Below, piece after piece: positions 11,755 to 23,569 of a stretch of 64,000 nt of DNA (the stretch's first letter is position 1; each line of letters begins with the position of its first letter). A program made the position numbers and the translations under genes. The stretch covers positions 434,001 through 498,000 of the forward strand of contig JAXQJY010000024.1 in the NCBI GenBank assembly GCA_037042185.1. The letters run 5' to 3'. The notes beneath the pieces were generated by a model, which was not told the origin of the DNA, ran no database searches, and saw nothing but the letters and a program-made list of their open reading frames with translations. Origin of the DNA: Sordariomycetes sp. S80-01Y. Taxonomy: Eukaryota > Ascomycota > Sordariomycetes.

Positions 11755-14700
11755 AATGGAGCAGCGGCGATGATCTCGCCAGCAGCCCGGACTGTGCGTT
11801 GGTGACTCAGATAACAGGAGATGGGAATCAATCAGGGAAGAGGTCGGGTCAGCACCAGGTCAAAAGGAGGGGAGTCCGATGTGTCTTCAGGAAGCAGTAC
11901 GGTCACAGTTCGGTGCGGTGCGGTGCCGGTGCGGGCGACGGAGTATTGGCAGCGTCAGTCAACAACCGAAGGGCGAGTGCAAAAAAACAGCGTGGAACGC
12001 CCCTTCCTGATCAGTCTGTAGGGGGTCCCACAGCCAAGCAACAGTTCAGGGGCCAGCCAGTGGCCTTCGCGCGCTCATGCTGCTAAACCTGCTAGGCAAT
12101 GCTAGCCTCGTGCCCGTCACTGCCAAATTCGCTGAACCCCATCATTTAATCTGTTGCTCATCTCGCCATGATGCACCTCATCTCACGGCCTCTGCCAGAT
12201 GTTCCTGTCCCGAATATTATCGCTTGTACGACATGGTCGCGGGTGCGGGCCCTGTCGCTTCGTACGATTACGCAGTACGCATACGCCGGTCCTTGTTTGT
12301 ACTTTGTACTGTCGTGCCTGACCCCCCTACCCCAGTACACGACCTGGGGCACGGACGCCCGGACGCTCTTTTGCCAACGCCGGCTACGTCAGTCTGGCGC
12401 TTGGGGCCAGGCACCGCAGCGCTTGGAATTCTCCGCTGGCGTGTGGTGAGCGAACAGCTCAAGCTTCTCGTGGTTCTCGCCATCTCGCAACATCGACCCT
12501 GTCCAGTTTGCCTTCGCGGCCGTCTTATCATGCCTGATCAGCTGGACTGATTGCTGCCAGACGCCAGCGTTGGCATCCCACCAGACTCTTGCTAGCGGCC
12601 TAGGCCTGCCCCATCGACGCCATCATCTCCCGCGCCGGCCAACGTCTTGGCCGACGTGACGTCTGGAACCCGGCGCTCAAGCGCTGCAGGGGCTGTCGAT
12701 GTGGTGGGGTGCGGGTTGACCTCACTGGACACTTCACAACCCTCGCCGCCCGCTCATCCGCTAGGCTCGTGTTCACCAGTGTCGACAGAATCAGGGGAGA
12801 CCTCGGCAGTGTCAGGCTGAGCATTGTCTGTCCGGAGTCGTCTCGGCTGCATAATGCAATCGTTTCTCTTTCTGACAGTCATCTCATCGTTGCAATCGCT
12901 AATTTTAGGCCAGTGTTGACTCGACTGACTTTGAAACGGGGTCATCCTCCTATCCACTGTTGACAGCTTTCTGTCGGCAGGTGATCGCATCCCTCCCAAT
13001 TAGGTTTACTGCACTCGCGGCCCTTGCTGAGGCGCTACTCGGCCATTGCTCACTCTAGCCACACGCCTCCAAAGTCCTCCACGACACCATCCTTCTCATC
13101 ACTGAATACCTGGGAACGTTGCTAATATATAGTTCGAAGAGCGTGGCTACACCGCAATTCACCGGCCTGCGCTTCAAATCGCACACTAAATTGCCCATTA
13201 GCCGTATAGTCTTGGTAAGGCATCATCTGATGTACTGTTGTAACAAGCATGACACAATATTGGAAGCGTGACAACATGTAGTAGACAACCCTAGGTGAGT
13301 TTTGGTTTCATTGAAGGTGCAGAGCTATCAACCAAGCCCTCGATTGTCTTACAAGCTGCCGCGGCTTGACGTCGTCGGGGATATAACTTTTCTCAGTCTC
13401 TACCCCTGATAGATTAGTGTCTTGAGCTCATACATACTCTGACAATCGCAGTGGTCTTGCCTAAAGACTTTTTCTTATTCCAGTTGAGGTGTCATAACAC
13501 CACTCACCTACACAGCAAATTCCATCAGGTGAGAAAAGGGGTTTCTGGTTCAGAAGTGATCGAGATCCTCTACCAATACCTCGCTATCTGGCTGCATGGC
13601 GCACAAGACAGCATCACAGGCTAACCTCTGGCACTGTATGCACTCCCAGATGAAGCTCGGTCGTCTCACGAGCATCGCCCAGAATGGCGAGATTTGTGCA
13701 AACGTAGCAATCCACTTGCTTTGGCCGCCTCGAGGGTGGCGCACCCTTCGCTCAGCCTTAAAGCGGCACTGCCCAGGTACCTGGCCCAGGATTGTGATTA
13801 CAGTCAACCGTTGCTGAACAGGAGCCTGTCCGCATTCACTGCGCAGTCGGCCACAAATCTGAGCACTGTCACATCTCAAGCAGCAGAGTCTCGAATCCTC
13901 GGAGAAACCTTGCTTAGTGACGGACATGCCTTCACGTTTGGGTCAACAACTCGTGCAACGCTCACACGATCGTGATCCATCCCCACAGTCAAACCCATGG
14001 TGATCTCCAGGGACTGGGATCCTCTTTTCATGCAAGGGCCCTGACCGTGCCGTCAGCCTCTTTAGTTTACAGACGCCCTGGCCGATGAGTTCTCCCATCT
14101 GACTCCTCACACCGATTTGTCCCTTTTGCCCCGGTCCGCTGCCTCAACCATGACGGATCGGTGCCTCAAAGAGAATGCAATTCGACTCTGCTGATGGGTC
14201 CTGTAGATCGACATCGCCCTCTGAGCTGGAGTTGCAGCCCCGGGTTTTGACTGTAATTGCAGGGCTCTAGATTTATCTTGAGACAGCCATTCGAACCGCT
14301 TATCATTATCGTCTCCTGTTCGTGCATGCATCGTTCTAGGCGCCATCGATTCTTCGTTATGCGTATCAGGCCTCAGCATGGAACGAAGTGCCCCTGAAAG
14401 GCCCCCTCAGCTGATCGAATACCTGCTTGGAGTGATGGTAAAAGCAATGTTCCCTACCCCGGCGCTGCCTTTATACGAGTACTGGCGTCAGGCTCTGGCC
14501 CTTTGTCGGTCGTCCATACGAGATCTCCCACACATGTCTCCTACGTGATGGTGGAGAGATGAGGTAGGTCTACAAAGGGGCAACGGTTGTTCCGATGTTC
14601 CGATTTTGGCATTGAGAAAAGACGTGGCGTGCTGGAATGCTGCTCAGACACCAAAGGCCCAAACGCCTCTTCTTTTAGCGTGGTGATTCGAAGCCTTATT

Positions 14701-15270
14701 GTGAGGAAGCCGGTACCACGCCTTGAGACTGCGACACGCTTTCAGCTTTCGCGCTGGCAACATGGCTTAGCTGAGAGCCAAATCTTGAGGCATGGCTTTA
14801 GTGGCCGTTGCAACGTGTTTGCGGACTTGTGATATTTAGTAATGACGATGATGGCTGTGGCGTGTTGGTGAAGTTATCACCGGCACTAAGGCAAACCATG
14901 CCGTCGTCTCCCCCATGTATTTCAAAGCATCTCGCAGTCATTTTCTCTAGATTAGAAAGGGTTTGATTAACGCACTTTGAAGTTGCAATTGTTCAGGTTG
15001 CAGATCACGGACTCAGCCTGGAAGCACCAGGTTGAAAGTTCTTGTGACCCTGATGGGGACCCATTAACTGTGATCCAACTACAATGACACCACTGCATAC
15101 CGCCCCTCATGTCTGCTATCTTCAACTAAAAGCCGATATATATCCAAGAGTTCCCAAAGCCCCAACGTAGGCTCCAATATAGATGTCGGGCCAGCCAGCC
15201 CCAAAAGTCCTCGCATGTTGGAGCTCTGTTGTAGGGTAGCTCGAGCATCACATCCGCGGGAGCCTTGAGG

Positions 15271-15278
15271 TGACGTAA
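15271..15278. promoter_or_regulatory. candidate ATF/CRE-type bZIP site upstream of the peroxiredoxin
   Basis: TGACGTAA lies 132 bp upstream of the peroxiredoxin start codon. Atf1- and Yap-type stress regulators bind such sequences, which would fit an antioxidant gene. It is a motif match only. Confidence 0.3.
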
Positions 15279-15409
15279 TTCGACAGACCCATAACCTCAA
15301 GCTCCAGCCGTTAACGGATTCGGATAGACCTCAACGGGTACGCTCCCTTCCTCCAACAACCGCAATTGCCAACGCTGAATCAGTTCGACCACCACAGAAC
15401 ACCCACAAC

Positions 15410-16120
15410 ATGTCGTTCCTCCGCACCTCCATCCGCCGCGCTGCTCCTATCGCGCGCCCGGCCTTCTCAGCCCGGCCTTTCCACACGACACCTCGCGCGT
15501 TCGTCAAGGTGGGCGACGAAATCCCCGACCTCGAAGTCCTCCACGAAGACTCCCCCGGCAACAAGGTCAACCTCGCTGAGGAGTTCCGCAACGATGATGG
15601 ATATATTGTGGGTGTGCCCGCTGCGTTCTCGGGGACTTGCTCGAGCAGCCATGTGCCAAGTTACATGAACAGCCCCAAGTTGAAGAACGCAGGGAAGGTT
15701 TTCGTTGTCAGTGTCAATGATAGCTTTGTCATGAAGGCATGGAGCGAGCAGTTGGACCCTGCGAAGCAGACTGGCGTAAGTTCTTTTCTTCCATCGTCGT
15801 GGGACTAAGGCAAGGATTTGGACGACAGCAAAATTCAACCAGAGGACAAAAAGCATTGGCTCACGTTATTCAGATCCGCTTCCTGGGTGACCCAAGTGCG
15901 GCTTTCACCAAGGCTCTTGAGCTTGACTTTGATGGAACCGCGGTCTTCGGAGGACCCAGGAGCAAGCGATACGCTCTGAAGATTGAGAACGGCAGGGTTG
16001 CCGCGGCGCATGTCGAGCCCGATGGTACTGGGTACAAGGGTAAGTCAAGACAGTGGCTGGAAATTGTCCTCCAAGCTAACGGTTACTGCAGTCTCCATGG
16101 CCGAGAAGGTCCTTGTCTGA
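15410..16120 (+). CDS. Prx5-type (atypical) peroxiredoxin, probably mitochondrial
   Basis: Reduces hydrogen and alkyl peroxides. Exons 15410..15775, 15874..16039, 16092..16120 give 186 residues. The first ~30 residues (MSFLRTSIRRAAPIARPAFS) are rich in Arg, Ser and Ala without acidic residues, a typical mitochondrial targeting presequence ending near RPFHTTPRAF. The Prx motif is PAAFSGTCSSSHVP, with peroxidatic Cys77 in a PxxxSxxC arrangement. There is no other cysteine in the predicted protein, so it should work as a 1-Cys enzyme that needs an external thiol. The last exon codes for only nine complete codons plus a stop and ends SMAEKVLV. Confidence 0.92.
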
Positions 16121-17042
16121 GAACAAACCAAGCGAATATCGGCAAGGAGCACAGTGTACGATTTGATGGTGATGTTCCAACCAAGGGGTGTCGAACGATC
16201 AACACAACGGGAGTAACACCTGGGACTGTGCAGTCTTTAAATGATAATCTATTAGACGTTTTGGTATATACAAGTACAAGCTTTTACTCAGTTGAGTCAA
16301 TCTAGACGGAAAAGGAGTCTCTGAAGACGCCACAGTGGACGCGGCTGACTGATGACCGTGCCACTGGCGTCGGCCCCACCGCGCCTGCCTCGCGGAAGCG
16401 TCAGGCAGAGGCTCCTCCGACGGCCCCTCCAAGCCCAGACCAGCCAGCGAGTCATCCGTCATTACGTGAACGCCGCCTCTTCTACAAGAGCCCCCGACCT
16501 CCCAGCATCGCCATTTACTGCACCTTATCTTAGTCAAACCTGCATTTCGAACCCGCATCTTCTTTTTCCTGGGAGCCTCTGCAAAGTGCCTTTTCCTGCT
16601 TCAGCCTCTGGGACTCCCTCCTGCCCTTCCGGATCTCGGTCCCTCCGCCCTGCATTTGCTGCTCGGTCGATCTTTCCCACTGGCAATCATCATCACCACC
16701 CTCATAACTGACCTTCATCGATCAGTCCCTTCCCAACGTCGAAGCTACACCTCGAGAACTCCGTGGAATTCCATCGAGATCCTTCACGTCGATCTTCCTG
16801 CAACGTCGAGCGGCGAAATCGGGGCAACCACCCAGCCTCGCACTCCGGCACCCTCGTCTCGGCCTGACTCGTGACGGGTATCACACTACCACCCTGTAGC
16901 CGTCAACATTCCTCCTACGACGAGGAAGAGAAAGGCTGCTGAGGCGACGATTACCTCTCCCACCGAACAAGATCTCAGCAACAAGAAGGTCGTCGCTTCA
17001 GTAGCCAGTGTCGCCGCGCCGCCGACACCAGTCACCACCGGA
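16121..17042. other. intergenic / 5' leader of the RBR ligase gene
   Basis: The peroxiredoxin 3' flank is followed by a pyrimidine-rich stretch (16340-16700). From about 16890 to the RBR ATG the frame is open and looks protein-like; see the finding on that extension. Nothing else is seen. Confidence 0.4.
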
Positions 17043-18731
17043 ATGGATTCAGAAGACGACTTTATGTCTCATGGCTCCAGCGATGACGAGCTCATGAACG
17101 ATGACAGTGGAGACGTCATGTCTGATGGTGACGGTTTGTATCCATACGCACCTCTTCGCTGAGACCTGAGGTTAACATAATTTCCAGTCTTCGACGAGGA
17201 CGACTTCGATGACGACGAGCCCGACCCCGACTTCGGAATATCGAACAAGGATGATGACGCTCCTAAGAAGCAAGCGCACATTGTGCCCTTCAAGGTTTTC
17301 GAGCCACAGGACATTCAGAAGCAACAAGATAACATGATTGAGGAAGTCAACATGATCCTCATGATGCAGAAGGAGGACGCGGCCATTCTATTGCGACACT
17401 TCCGATGGAACAAGGAGCGACTCCTCGAAGACTACATGGACCGACCGGAAAAGGTCTTGGAGGCAGCCGGTTTGGCTAGTGCTACGAGCAAGCCGCCGCA
17501 ACTCGAAGTGATTCCTGGCTTCGTCTGCGATATTTGCTGCGAGGATGGAGACAATTTACAGTCGTTTGCCATGAAGTGTGGCCATCGATACTGTGTAGAC
17601 TGCTACCGTCAGTATCTTAAGCAGAAAATTTGGGACGAAGGTGAAGCCGCTCGGATTCAGTGCCCTTCAGACGATTGCGGCCGGATACTCGATTCACGAT
17701 CACTGGATCTACTCGTCACAACGGATCTGGCCGGACGCTACAAAGAACTCTTGAACCGGACATATGTCGAGGACAAGGACATTTTCAAATGGTGCCCGGC
17801 CCCCGACTGCCCCAATGCAATCGAATGCCCTATCAAGAAGTCAGCTCTCAGCAAGGTGGTGCCGACTGTCGAGTGTCTGTGCGGCTACCGTTTTTGCTTT
17901 GGCTGTCCCAATCCCGACCATCAACCCGCCCCCTGTGACCTTGTCAAGCTGTGGCTAAAGAAATGCGCCGACGACTCAGAGACCGCGAACTGGATCTCAG
18001 CGAACACAAAGGAGTGTCCTAAGTGCCAGTCAACGATCGAGAAAAATGGCGGCTGCAACCACATGACTTGTAGGAAATGCAAGTATGAGTTCTGTTGGAT
18101 GTGTATGGGTCTTTGGTCCGAGCACGGTACCGCCTGGTACAACTGCAACCGATTTGAAGAGAAGTCCGGGTCGCAAGCTCGCGATGCGCAGGCTAAATCC
18201 CGAACCTCGCTCGAGCGATACCTTCACTATTACAACCGCTATGCCAACCACGAGCAATCGGCAAAGCTGGACAAGGATCTCGCCCAAAAGACTGAAAAGA
18301 AGATGGTCCAGCTTCAGACCGCTTCGGGCATGTCCTGGATTGAGGTTCAGTACCTCAACTCGGCATCACAATCACTCCAGGCTTGCCGTCAGACTTTGAA
18401 ATGGACCTATGCTTTCGCTTTCTATTTGGCTCGGAACAATCTGACAGAGATTTTCGAGGATAACCAGAAAAACCTTGAGATGGCCGTGGAGCACCTGTCT
18501 GAAATGTTCGAGAAGCCCATCACGGAGTTGGCAGATCCCAAACTCAAAGTTGAGATTATGGATAAGACGTCATACTGTAACAAGCGCCGTGTGATTTTGC
18601 TGGAGGACACCGCGAACAATCTTGCTGATGGTACGTGATCCGCACTCTTACCCGAGCTTTGGTGTAGGGTTTGCTAACTTGCAGTAGGCAAATGGACTTT
18701 CAACGAGGATCTCTGTGGTGGTCGTCGCTAG
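17043..18731 (+). CDS. Ariadne-type RBR E3 ubiquitin ligase
   Basis: RING-between-RING ligase that takes ubiquitin from an E2 onto its own cysteine before passing it to a substrate. Exons 17043..17133, 17188..18630, 18685..18731 give 526 residues. Order: acidic N-terminus (1-60, Asp/Glu-rich, as in human ARIH1), a UBA-like helical segment (about 80-120), RING1 (Cys144-Cys194: CDICCEDGD, KCGHRYCVDC), IBR (about 213-280), then RING2/Rcat with ECPKCQSTIEKNGGCNHMTC. The catalytic cysteine is Cys320 in NGGCNH. The remaining ~170 residues are the helical Ariadne domain (for example LERYLHYYNRYANHEQSAKL). The last exon encodes only GKWTFNEDLCGGRR. The start ATG is the first in its frame, but the frame stays open upstream for about 50 codons. 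Confidence 0.93.
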
Positions 18732-19747
18732 TCCGGCCCACCTTCCGATGCTGATACCCAGCATCTTTTTGACGGAGAACACTCGACCTCAGACTTGGTC
18801 TCTTGTACCACTTCCCGACGTTGCTTTGGGTACTTCATACTCGGTCTCCTTATGCAGGCGTCTCCCCTCGGGCCTGGGAGAATATTTATCCAACCAAACG
18901 GCGAGCTAGCACAAGTGTTCTCGACGACCTATCCACTATCATCGCGGGCCAAGCCATCCCTTCGACGGCCATGGTACACTCCGCACGGTTGGGACGATGC
19001 ACAGCAATAGATGTTGGAGAACTCTCCCGTGGACGGGGATATGGACTGTTTGATCCTGGCTTGCACGGCCCATGCGTGTCGCAACAGAGTGTATGTCGCC
19101 GCGGCCCTTGCGATGAACGGCCACACGGCTCTCACCAGCGGGCAGCGATAGCGATTCACATAACATTGCTGATAGCTTCTTTGGTGTTTATGTCTCTTTT
19201 TATTTTCACACCGGGCGTTGGAGGGCATGGTCTCAGCATCTCATTTCCGTCCTACCGGGACACAGAGTGTAGAAGGAAGATGGGGCGCTTATAGATCGAC
19301 TATCACAGCATCCAATATATGACATTATGACTCAAGTGCCTCAGTTTACACGACCATGCTTCTCATCCACACGTGGCAAGGTATGCTCACTACTCGGTCG
19401 TGGCTCGGAGCCTCAGAGCGCAATGCTGGACACAGGCTTCTTATTCAAGCTGTAGGAGCGTTACATCTCAACGAGAAGAGCAGTGCAAAAACGGGTTCCA
19501 TGTTTCGCCGTGTTGTAACCCTACCAAATCGGAAAAACGCAATTGCCATACAACGATCCATACTCCTAGTGTAGCCCCCTTTTCTGAACGCCGCGAGGTG
19601 CCAAAGAATCCGCGCCAAAGACTAACGCCACCGTTACACTCCGGACTCTCCCATGCTATACCCGAAAATGCCCAAAAACAACAATTTTGTAACGTTCATA
19701 ACGTTAGAGAAATAGTAATCGGCCGAGCTGTACCCATATCTGAGCGG
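18732..19747. other. convergent 3' regions of the RBR and exo1 genes
   Basis: About 1 kb between two converging genes. ORFs up to 163 codons (18803-19294) occur but overlap in three frames and lack protein-like features, so this is most likely 3' untranslated sequence. Confidence 0.4.
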
Positions 19748-22171
19748 TCACACTCCCGCTGAATTAAACGCAAATTGAGTCAGGTTAAGCCTCGTTGGTG
19801 GCTTGTCCTCCAAGTCTGGCTCCTCATTCTCCCCATCGCTATCGGGGATGATCTGATCCTCACTCCCTCCCACAGTGTTCAGTGCTTCCACTTCTGCCAT
19901 GTCGACCTTTGGCAGCGGTACGAAGGACGGGTTGACGGGAACACCAGAAAAGCGCTTAGGTTGGAAGAACTTGCTCTGCCTAGGCTTGGGTGACGAAGGG
20001 GCGTTAAGAGCTTTGGCGCCGATGCGTTCAAGAGGTGTCGGTCTGGACGACGCAGCTGTTGAAGGTCCGGTCGAAGGTGTGTCAGCGGCGGAAAAAATGG
20101 AAGAGCGGCTAGAGTATGTGGTTGAAGAGGAGGCAGGTGTCGTGGTCGAAGAGTAGGACGAGGTGTAGGAGAAGCGGTTGAGGTTGGATCGAGAGGGCGT
20201 AGTTGAAAGAGGTTGGCGGGTCGTCGATGAGGGAGGTGGCATGTCGAGCTTGTGGTGAGCGAGACCGGTGTCGTCGGGGGAGAAGCTGAAGGTGGGCTCG
20301 GTGATGCTGGTGCTTGCTGTCTCTTGGCTTGTCTCCTCCGTCGTTGTTTGGCTGTGTTCTTGGGTCGGCTCTAAACTGGGTTGGTCGACCGGTGTACCTG
20401 ATTCTCCTTCCTCCGCCCCCCCTGCCAGCCCTTGATTCCTGATGGGTTCCTCCTCCTCCTGGAATATCGAGATGGACTTCGTCTTCTTGTGTCCAATTGA
20501 TTCGAAGCCATCGGTGTCGATCAAGTCCAACATGGCCTCGTTCAGCGAATCATCAGACATTAGCAAATGCGCATCGCTCTTTGCCCGTCGCGCAGGCTTA
20601 GCGGGCTTCATAGCGCTGAAGAATTTGCTTTGCTTAGGAGAGTGATCCTCTTCCTTGGTGTCATCGCATAAGCGTGCTTTCTTCGGTGGTCTAGTCGACG
20701 ATTCAGCTTTCGATGGTGTCGCCTTGCCGGCTGGCGAGGATGACGAAGCCGTTGACCCATCCATGCGCGACAGCATGTTGTTGATGGGTTCAGTGCGGCG
20801 TCGGTTGATCCTTGGTGAAGTCCTGATTCGAGAAGGATGGGTTGTTTCTTTTAGATACGGCCGTGGTAAGGGGAATACCCTTGGTACCGCTCCTCCATCT
20901 GTGAGTTGAGCAACCCTGTCAGCATCCACCTTGAAGCAGTTCGGCTCCATTGCACCCATCGGAATCCGTCCATTGTTCTTGAAGTAGGACTTGATTGGCT
21001 TGATTGGCGAGTTTTTGGATGTTGGAATCGAGTTCATCTGTGAGTGCCTCCGCTTCGATGGCGTTAATGGAAGGTTGATAGGCACCTTGGTGATCGGGTT
21101 GACATCTCCACGAGCAATTGACCTTGCGAGCTCGGAATTGACCCATGACCCAACGTAGGGCATCTCATCTGCGGTCCGGTCGCCCGGAAGATCCGTTAGA
21201 TTCACCAGCTCCTGCTTCTCGGGACAGAACACCCATTGGTGGAGGAAGGTGAGCTCGGCCTGATAGAATTCCTTCAGAAAGTTCTCGGAGATAATCTTGC
21301 CCTGCAGCTGCAACATGCGCACGACTCGCTCCGGGGTCTTGGACTTCCGGAGCATGCGGTGAGCCGTCTTTAACCCAACATTCGGAAGCCCGTTGTGGTA
21401 GTCGCAGCCGCTCATAATACACATCCGTCGAAAGTCCTCATCCGTCCAGCCCGTCAAGGACACTTCACGACAAGCGCAGAAGTCGCGGCGGTTGATCTCG
21501 ATACAGTTGCCGTACTGGTCGAGCTTCGTGAGGAGTCGCTTGGCGCCGAAGACGAGCAGATCAGAATCGTCAGACAGGATACCATCTGCAAGTCCCTTGC
21601 GCTCCAGGTAGACAAGTTGAGCATCAGCTTCGTATGGTGCCACAACGTAAGAAATATTCTGCTTCTTTAGTTGGTAAATCCATGCGGCGGCCATCTCCGG
21701 TGTAACGTCGATGCATTTTTGATACTCCTGGGCGGCAGCAGAACGTTTGCCTGCTTCGAGGAGTTCTTTGGCGAGTTGCTTCTTCTTCTCCCTGCTGGCG
21801 CGACGAGCATCCTCAGTGGCGGCCTTGCTCGGAAGGTAGTCGCCGTCAAAGACAACGTATGGTGTGATGCCAAAGTGCTGCAGCATCTTTATCCGGGACA
21901 TTGCCGAAGCGACATACCTGAAATCGTTAGCAGAGGTGGATAGAAGCGGTCGAGTAGAGCGCACTTGGTGGTGGGCTTGTCCTGGCCAAGCTCGAGGGCG
22001 CAGGAGTAGGCGGCGCGGTGCAGCCACCCATAGCCGTCAATGGCTAATGTTTGCCCCTTGTACTTTTTGAGCTCTGCTGGCTTCTGTATTGATTTCAACA
22101 ATGGCAACAGGCCTGTAGCCAGTCAGTACTGAGGTAGCAGAAGAGCAGTGGAACTGACCCGATACACCCAT
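19748..22171 (-). CDS. exo1: Exonuclease 1 (Rad2/XPG family 5'-3' exonuclease and flap endonuclease)
   Basis: Resects DNA ends and removes mismatched strands in the nucleus. Exons complement(19748..21917, 21965..22112, 22159..22171) give 776 residues. The first exon codes for only MGVS plus one base. The reading MGVSGLLPLLKSIQKPAELK is the classic Rad2-family N-terminus. Catalytic acids fall where expected: Asp30 (AIDGYGWLH), Asp78 (FDGD), the YEADAQLVYLE glutamates, DSDLLVFG, and SGCDYHNGLPNVGLKTA of the I domain and H2TH motif. The last ~400 residues are disordered and Ser/Thr-rich. They contain two SKFF motifs, KQSKFF (482-487) and RQSKFF (700-705), which resemble the Mlh1-interacting peptide. 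It is divergent from tma16. Confidence 0.95.
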
Positions 22172-22978
22172 GATGCGGTCCTCGCTGCCGAAGCAGGCTG
22201 ATTTCCGAACAGTCCAGAGCCCTCCTCCTGCTCGACTTCGGGTCCGCAACTAACTGATCGGGGTCAAGCTGAGCGTCACATGGACAACGGGGCAAGGGAC
22301 GCGGCGAAGAACGCGTTACACGTGAAGGGTCCTCCTAGGAAAACATATACAGCAAAGTCAACAAACAGTACGTGACAGCAACGACGAGCCAGCAGGCCTC
22401 GAGAGGGCGTCGGAAGGACAAGGTGATGACAAGAGCGAGAGAATCGGAGCTGGATGAAGTTGAAGCTTGAGAGCAAGCAGGCAGTGGCGGGTCACAACTG
22501 GAATTGACAAGCCACGGTAGGCGCGTTCAAGTTGAGCCTGTGCACGGTTTAATGGAAAGCGCGTCGGTGGGCGCGATCCACGTCCCAGCTAGGCTTAGCT
22601 CCCGCGTGCCAGCATTCCCCCAGCAACGTCATGTCTTAGATGTGGCAGCTGCCATTCATAGGTGCTTTGAGTGGTGAGCATTAATTGATTTGCCCCCACA
22701 ATGCAGAGATACATGCGAGCCAGGAAAAGGTTCTGACACCTACTGACGGAACTTCAGGCTCATCTTGTGTTACCAAAAATCCCATCTCATGTCATCTGAG
22801 CTGGGCGTCCATCTGGAGACGCGCGACCCTGGACGACCCCACTGCGGCAACTGCCAGTGCCAGTGCCAGTGCGATAAGCGCTTATCGGAGTGGGATCGCC
22901 CAAAAATCTCAGGGAATTCCAGGCCACCAGGAAAGACTCCGTGCCTTCGAACTCAACAACGCCACAGCTGTCGCCATC
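22172..22978. promoter_or_regulatory. shared divergent promoter region exo1 / tma16
   Basis: 807 bp between opposing start codons. Bases 22685-22978 stay open in the tma16 frame but lack an ATG. They include a TGCCAG hexamer repeat and are better read as promoter and 5' leader. Confidence 0.5.
22852..22872. repeat. TGCCAG hexamer microsatellite
   Basis: Three and a half perfect TGCCAG units about 110 bp upstream of the tma16 ATG. Confidence 0.8.
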
Positions 22979-23569
22979 ATGCCGAGCACTCTCCACAAGA
23001 CGAAGAAGCAAATCTCGAAAAAGCGCAATGGCACAGTCAATGCCTTGCACGACAAGTCCCGCGACTCTCTTCGCCTCCACCGCGCGGTCCGACGAGACCA
23101 ACGGCTAGAAAAACTGGCTGCTGCGCGAAGCAAGAAGGAACAGCCAATTCTTGAGCGGGCCTTCTACTTCCAGGAGCAGGTTCAAGACACGAATGGAGAG
23201 CCCCTGACCCTCGAGGTCGTTCAGGCCTGTATCGATGAGTGGATTCACCAGTATGACGAGGAGTACAATGAGATCAAGAGTACGAGGCGGAAGGGACAGC
23301 CTGCGAAGCCTAGGGAGGATCTGTTGAAGTTAAAGGCGTCGAATCTGGCGGCGGAGTATGAGACCGGGTTCTGTGAGTTGTTCGCTTTTGCGCGGCATGA
23401 AGATATGCTGACCTCGGCAGCGATACCCGATGTTCTCAGTGAAGAGAATGCGAAGAAACTTAATGAATGGGACGGCAACTGGGGCTACCTCACCACTATT
23501 CCGTGGATCAAAGTACAGAAGACTGGGCGGTCCCGGTCGGCTGACTTCCCTTCGAAGGGGTTGAACTGA
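22979..23569 (+). CDS. tma16: Translation machinery-associated protein 16 (Tma16)
   Basis: Ribosome-biogenesis factor that binds late nuclear pre-60S particles in yeast. Single exon, 196 residues. The N-terminus MPSTLHKTKKQISKKRNGTV followed by ALHDKSRDSLRLHRAVRRDQ is the characteristic basic Tma16 start. The helical body continues with LERAFYFQEQV and DEWIHQYDEEYNEIKSTRR. The ATG at 22979 is chosen because the conserved family start aligns there; upstream in-frame sequence lacks an ATG and has repeat-derived composition. Confidence 0.9.
   Translation: MPSTLHKTKKQISKKRNGTVNALHDKSRDSLRLHRAVRRDQRLEKLAAARSKKEQPILERAFYFQEQVQDTNGEPLTLEVVQACIDEWIHQYDEEYNEIKSTRRKGQPAKPREDLLKLKASNLAAEYETGFCELFAFARHEDMLTSAAIPDVLSEENAKKLNEWDGNWGYLTTIPWIKVQKTGRSRSADFPSKGLN

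Larger units (their letters stand above)
11101..15409. other. 4.3 kb stretch without a convincing gene
   Basis: It lies between the divergent starts of RasGAP and the peroxiredoxin. Base composition changes along it: 11100-12800 is GC-rich and repetitive, 13000-15300 closer to even. Several ATG-started ORFs of 70-160 codons exist on both strands (for example 13550-13927 minus and 14107-14379 minus). None has a domain, consistent codon bias or a plausible intron partner. It may hold long 5' leaders, a non-coding RNA or a small lineage-specific gene. Confidence 0.4.

Noticed and set aside
12077-12550. 157-codon plus-strand ORF in the RasGAP upstream region
   Set aside because: No domain, no codon preference, overlapped by ORFs in other frames.
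18803-19294. 163-codon plus-strand ORF after the RBR ligase
   Set aside because: It lies in the expected 3' untranslated region, overlaps other frames and has no protein-like features.
22685-22978. N-terminal extension of Tma16 by 98 codons
   Set aside because: There is no ATG, it contains a hexamer repeat, and the conserved family start is at 22979.
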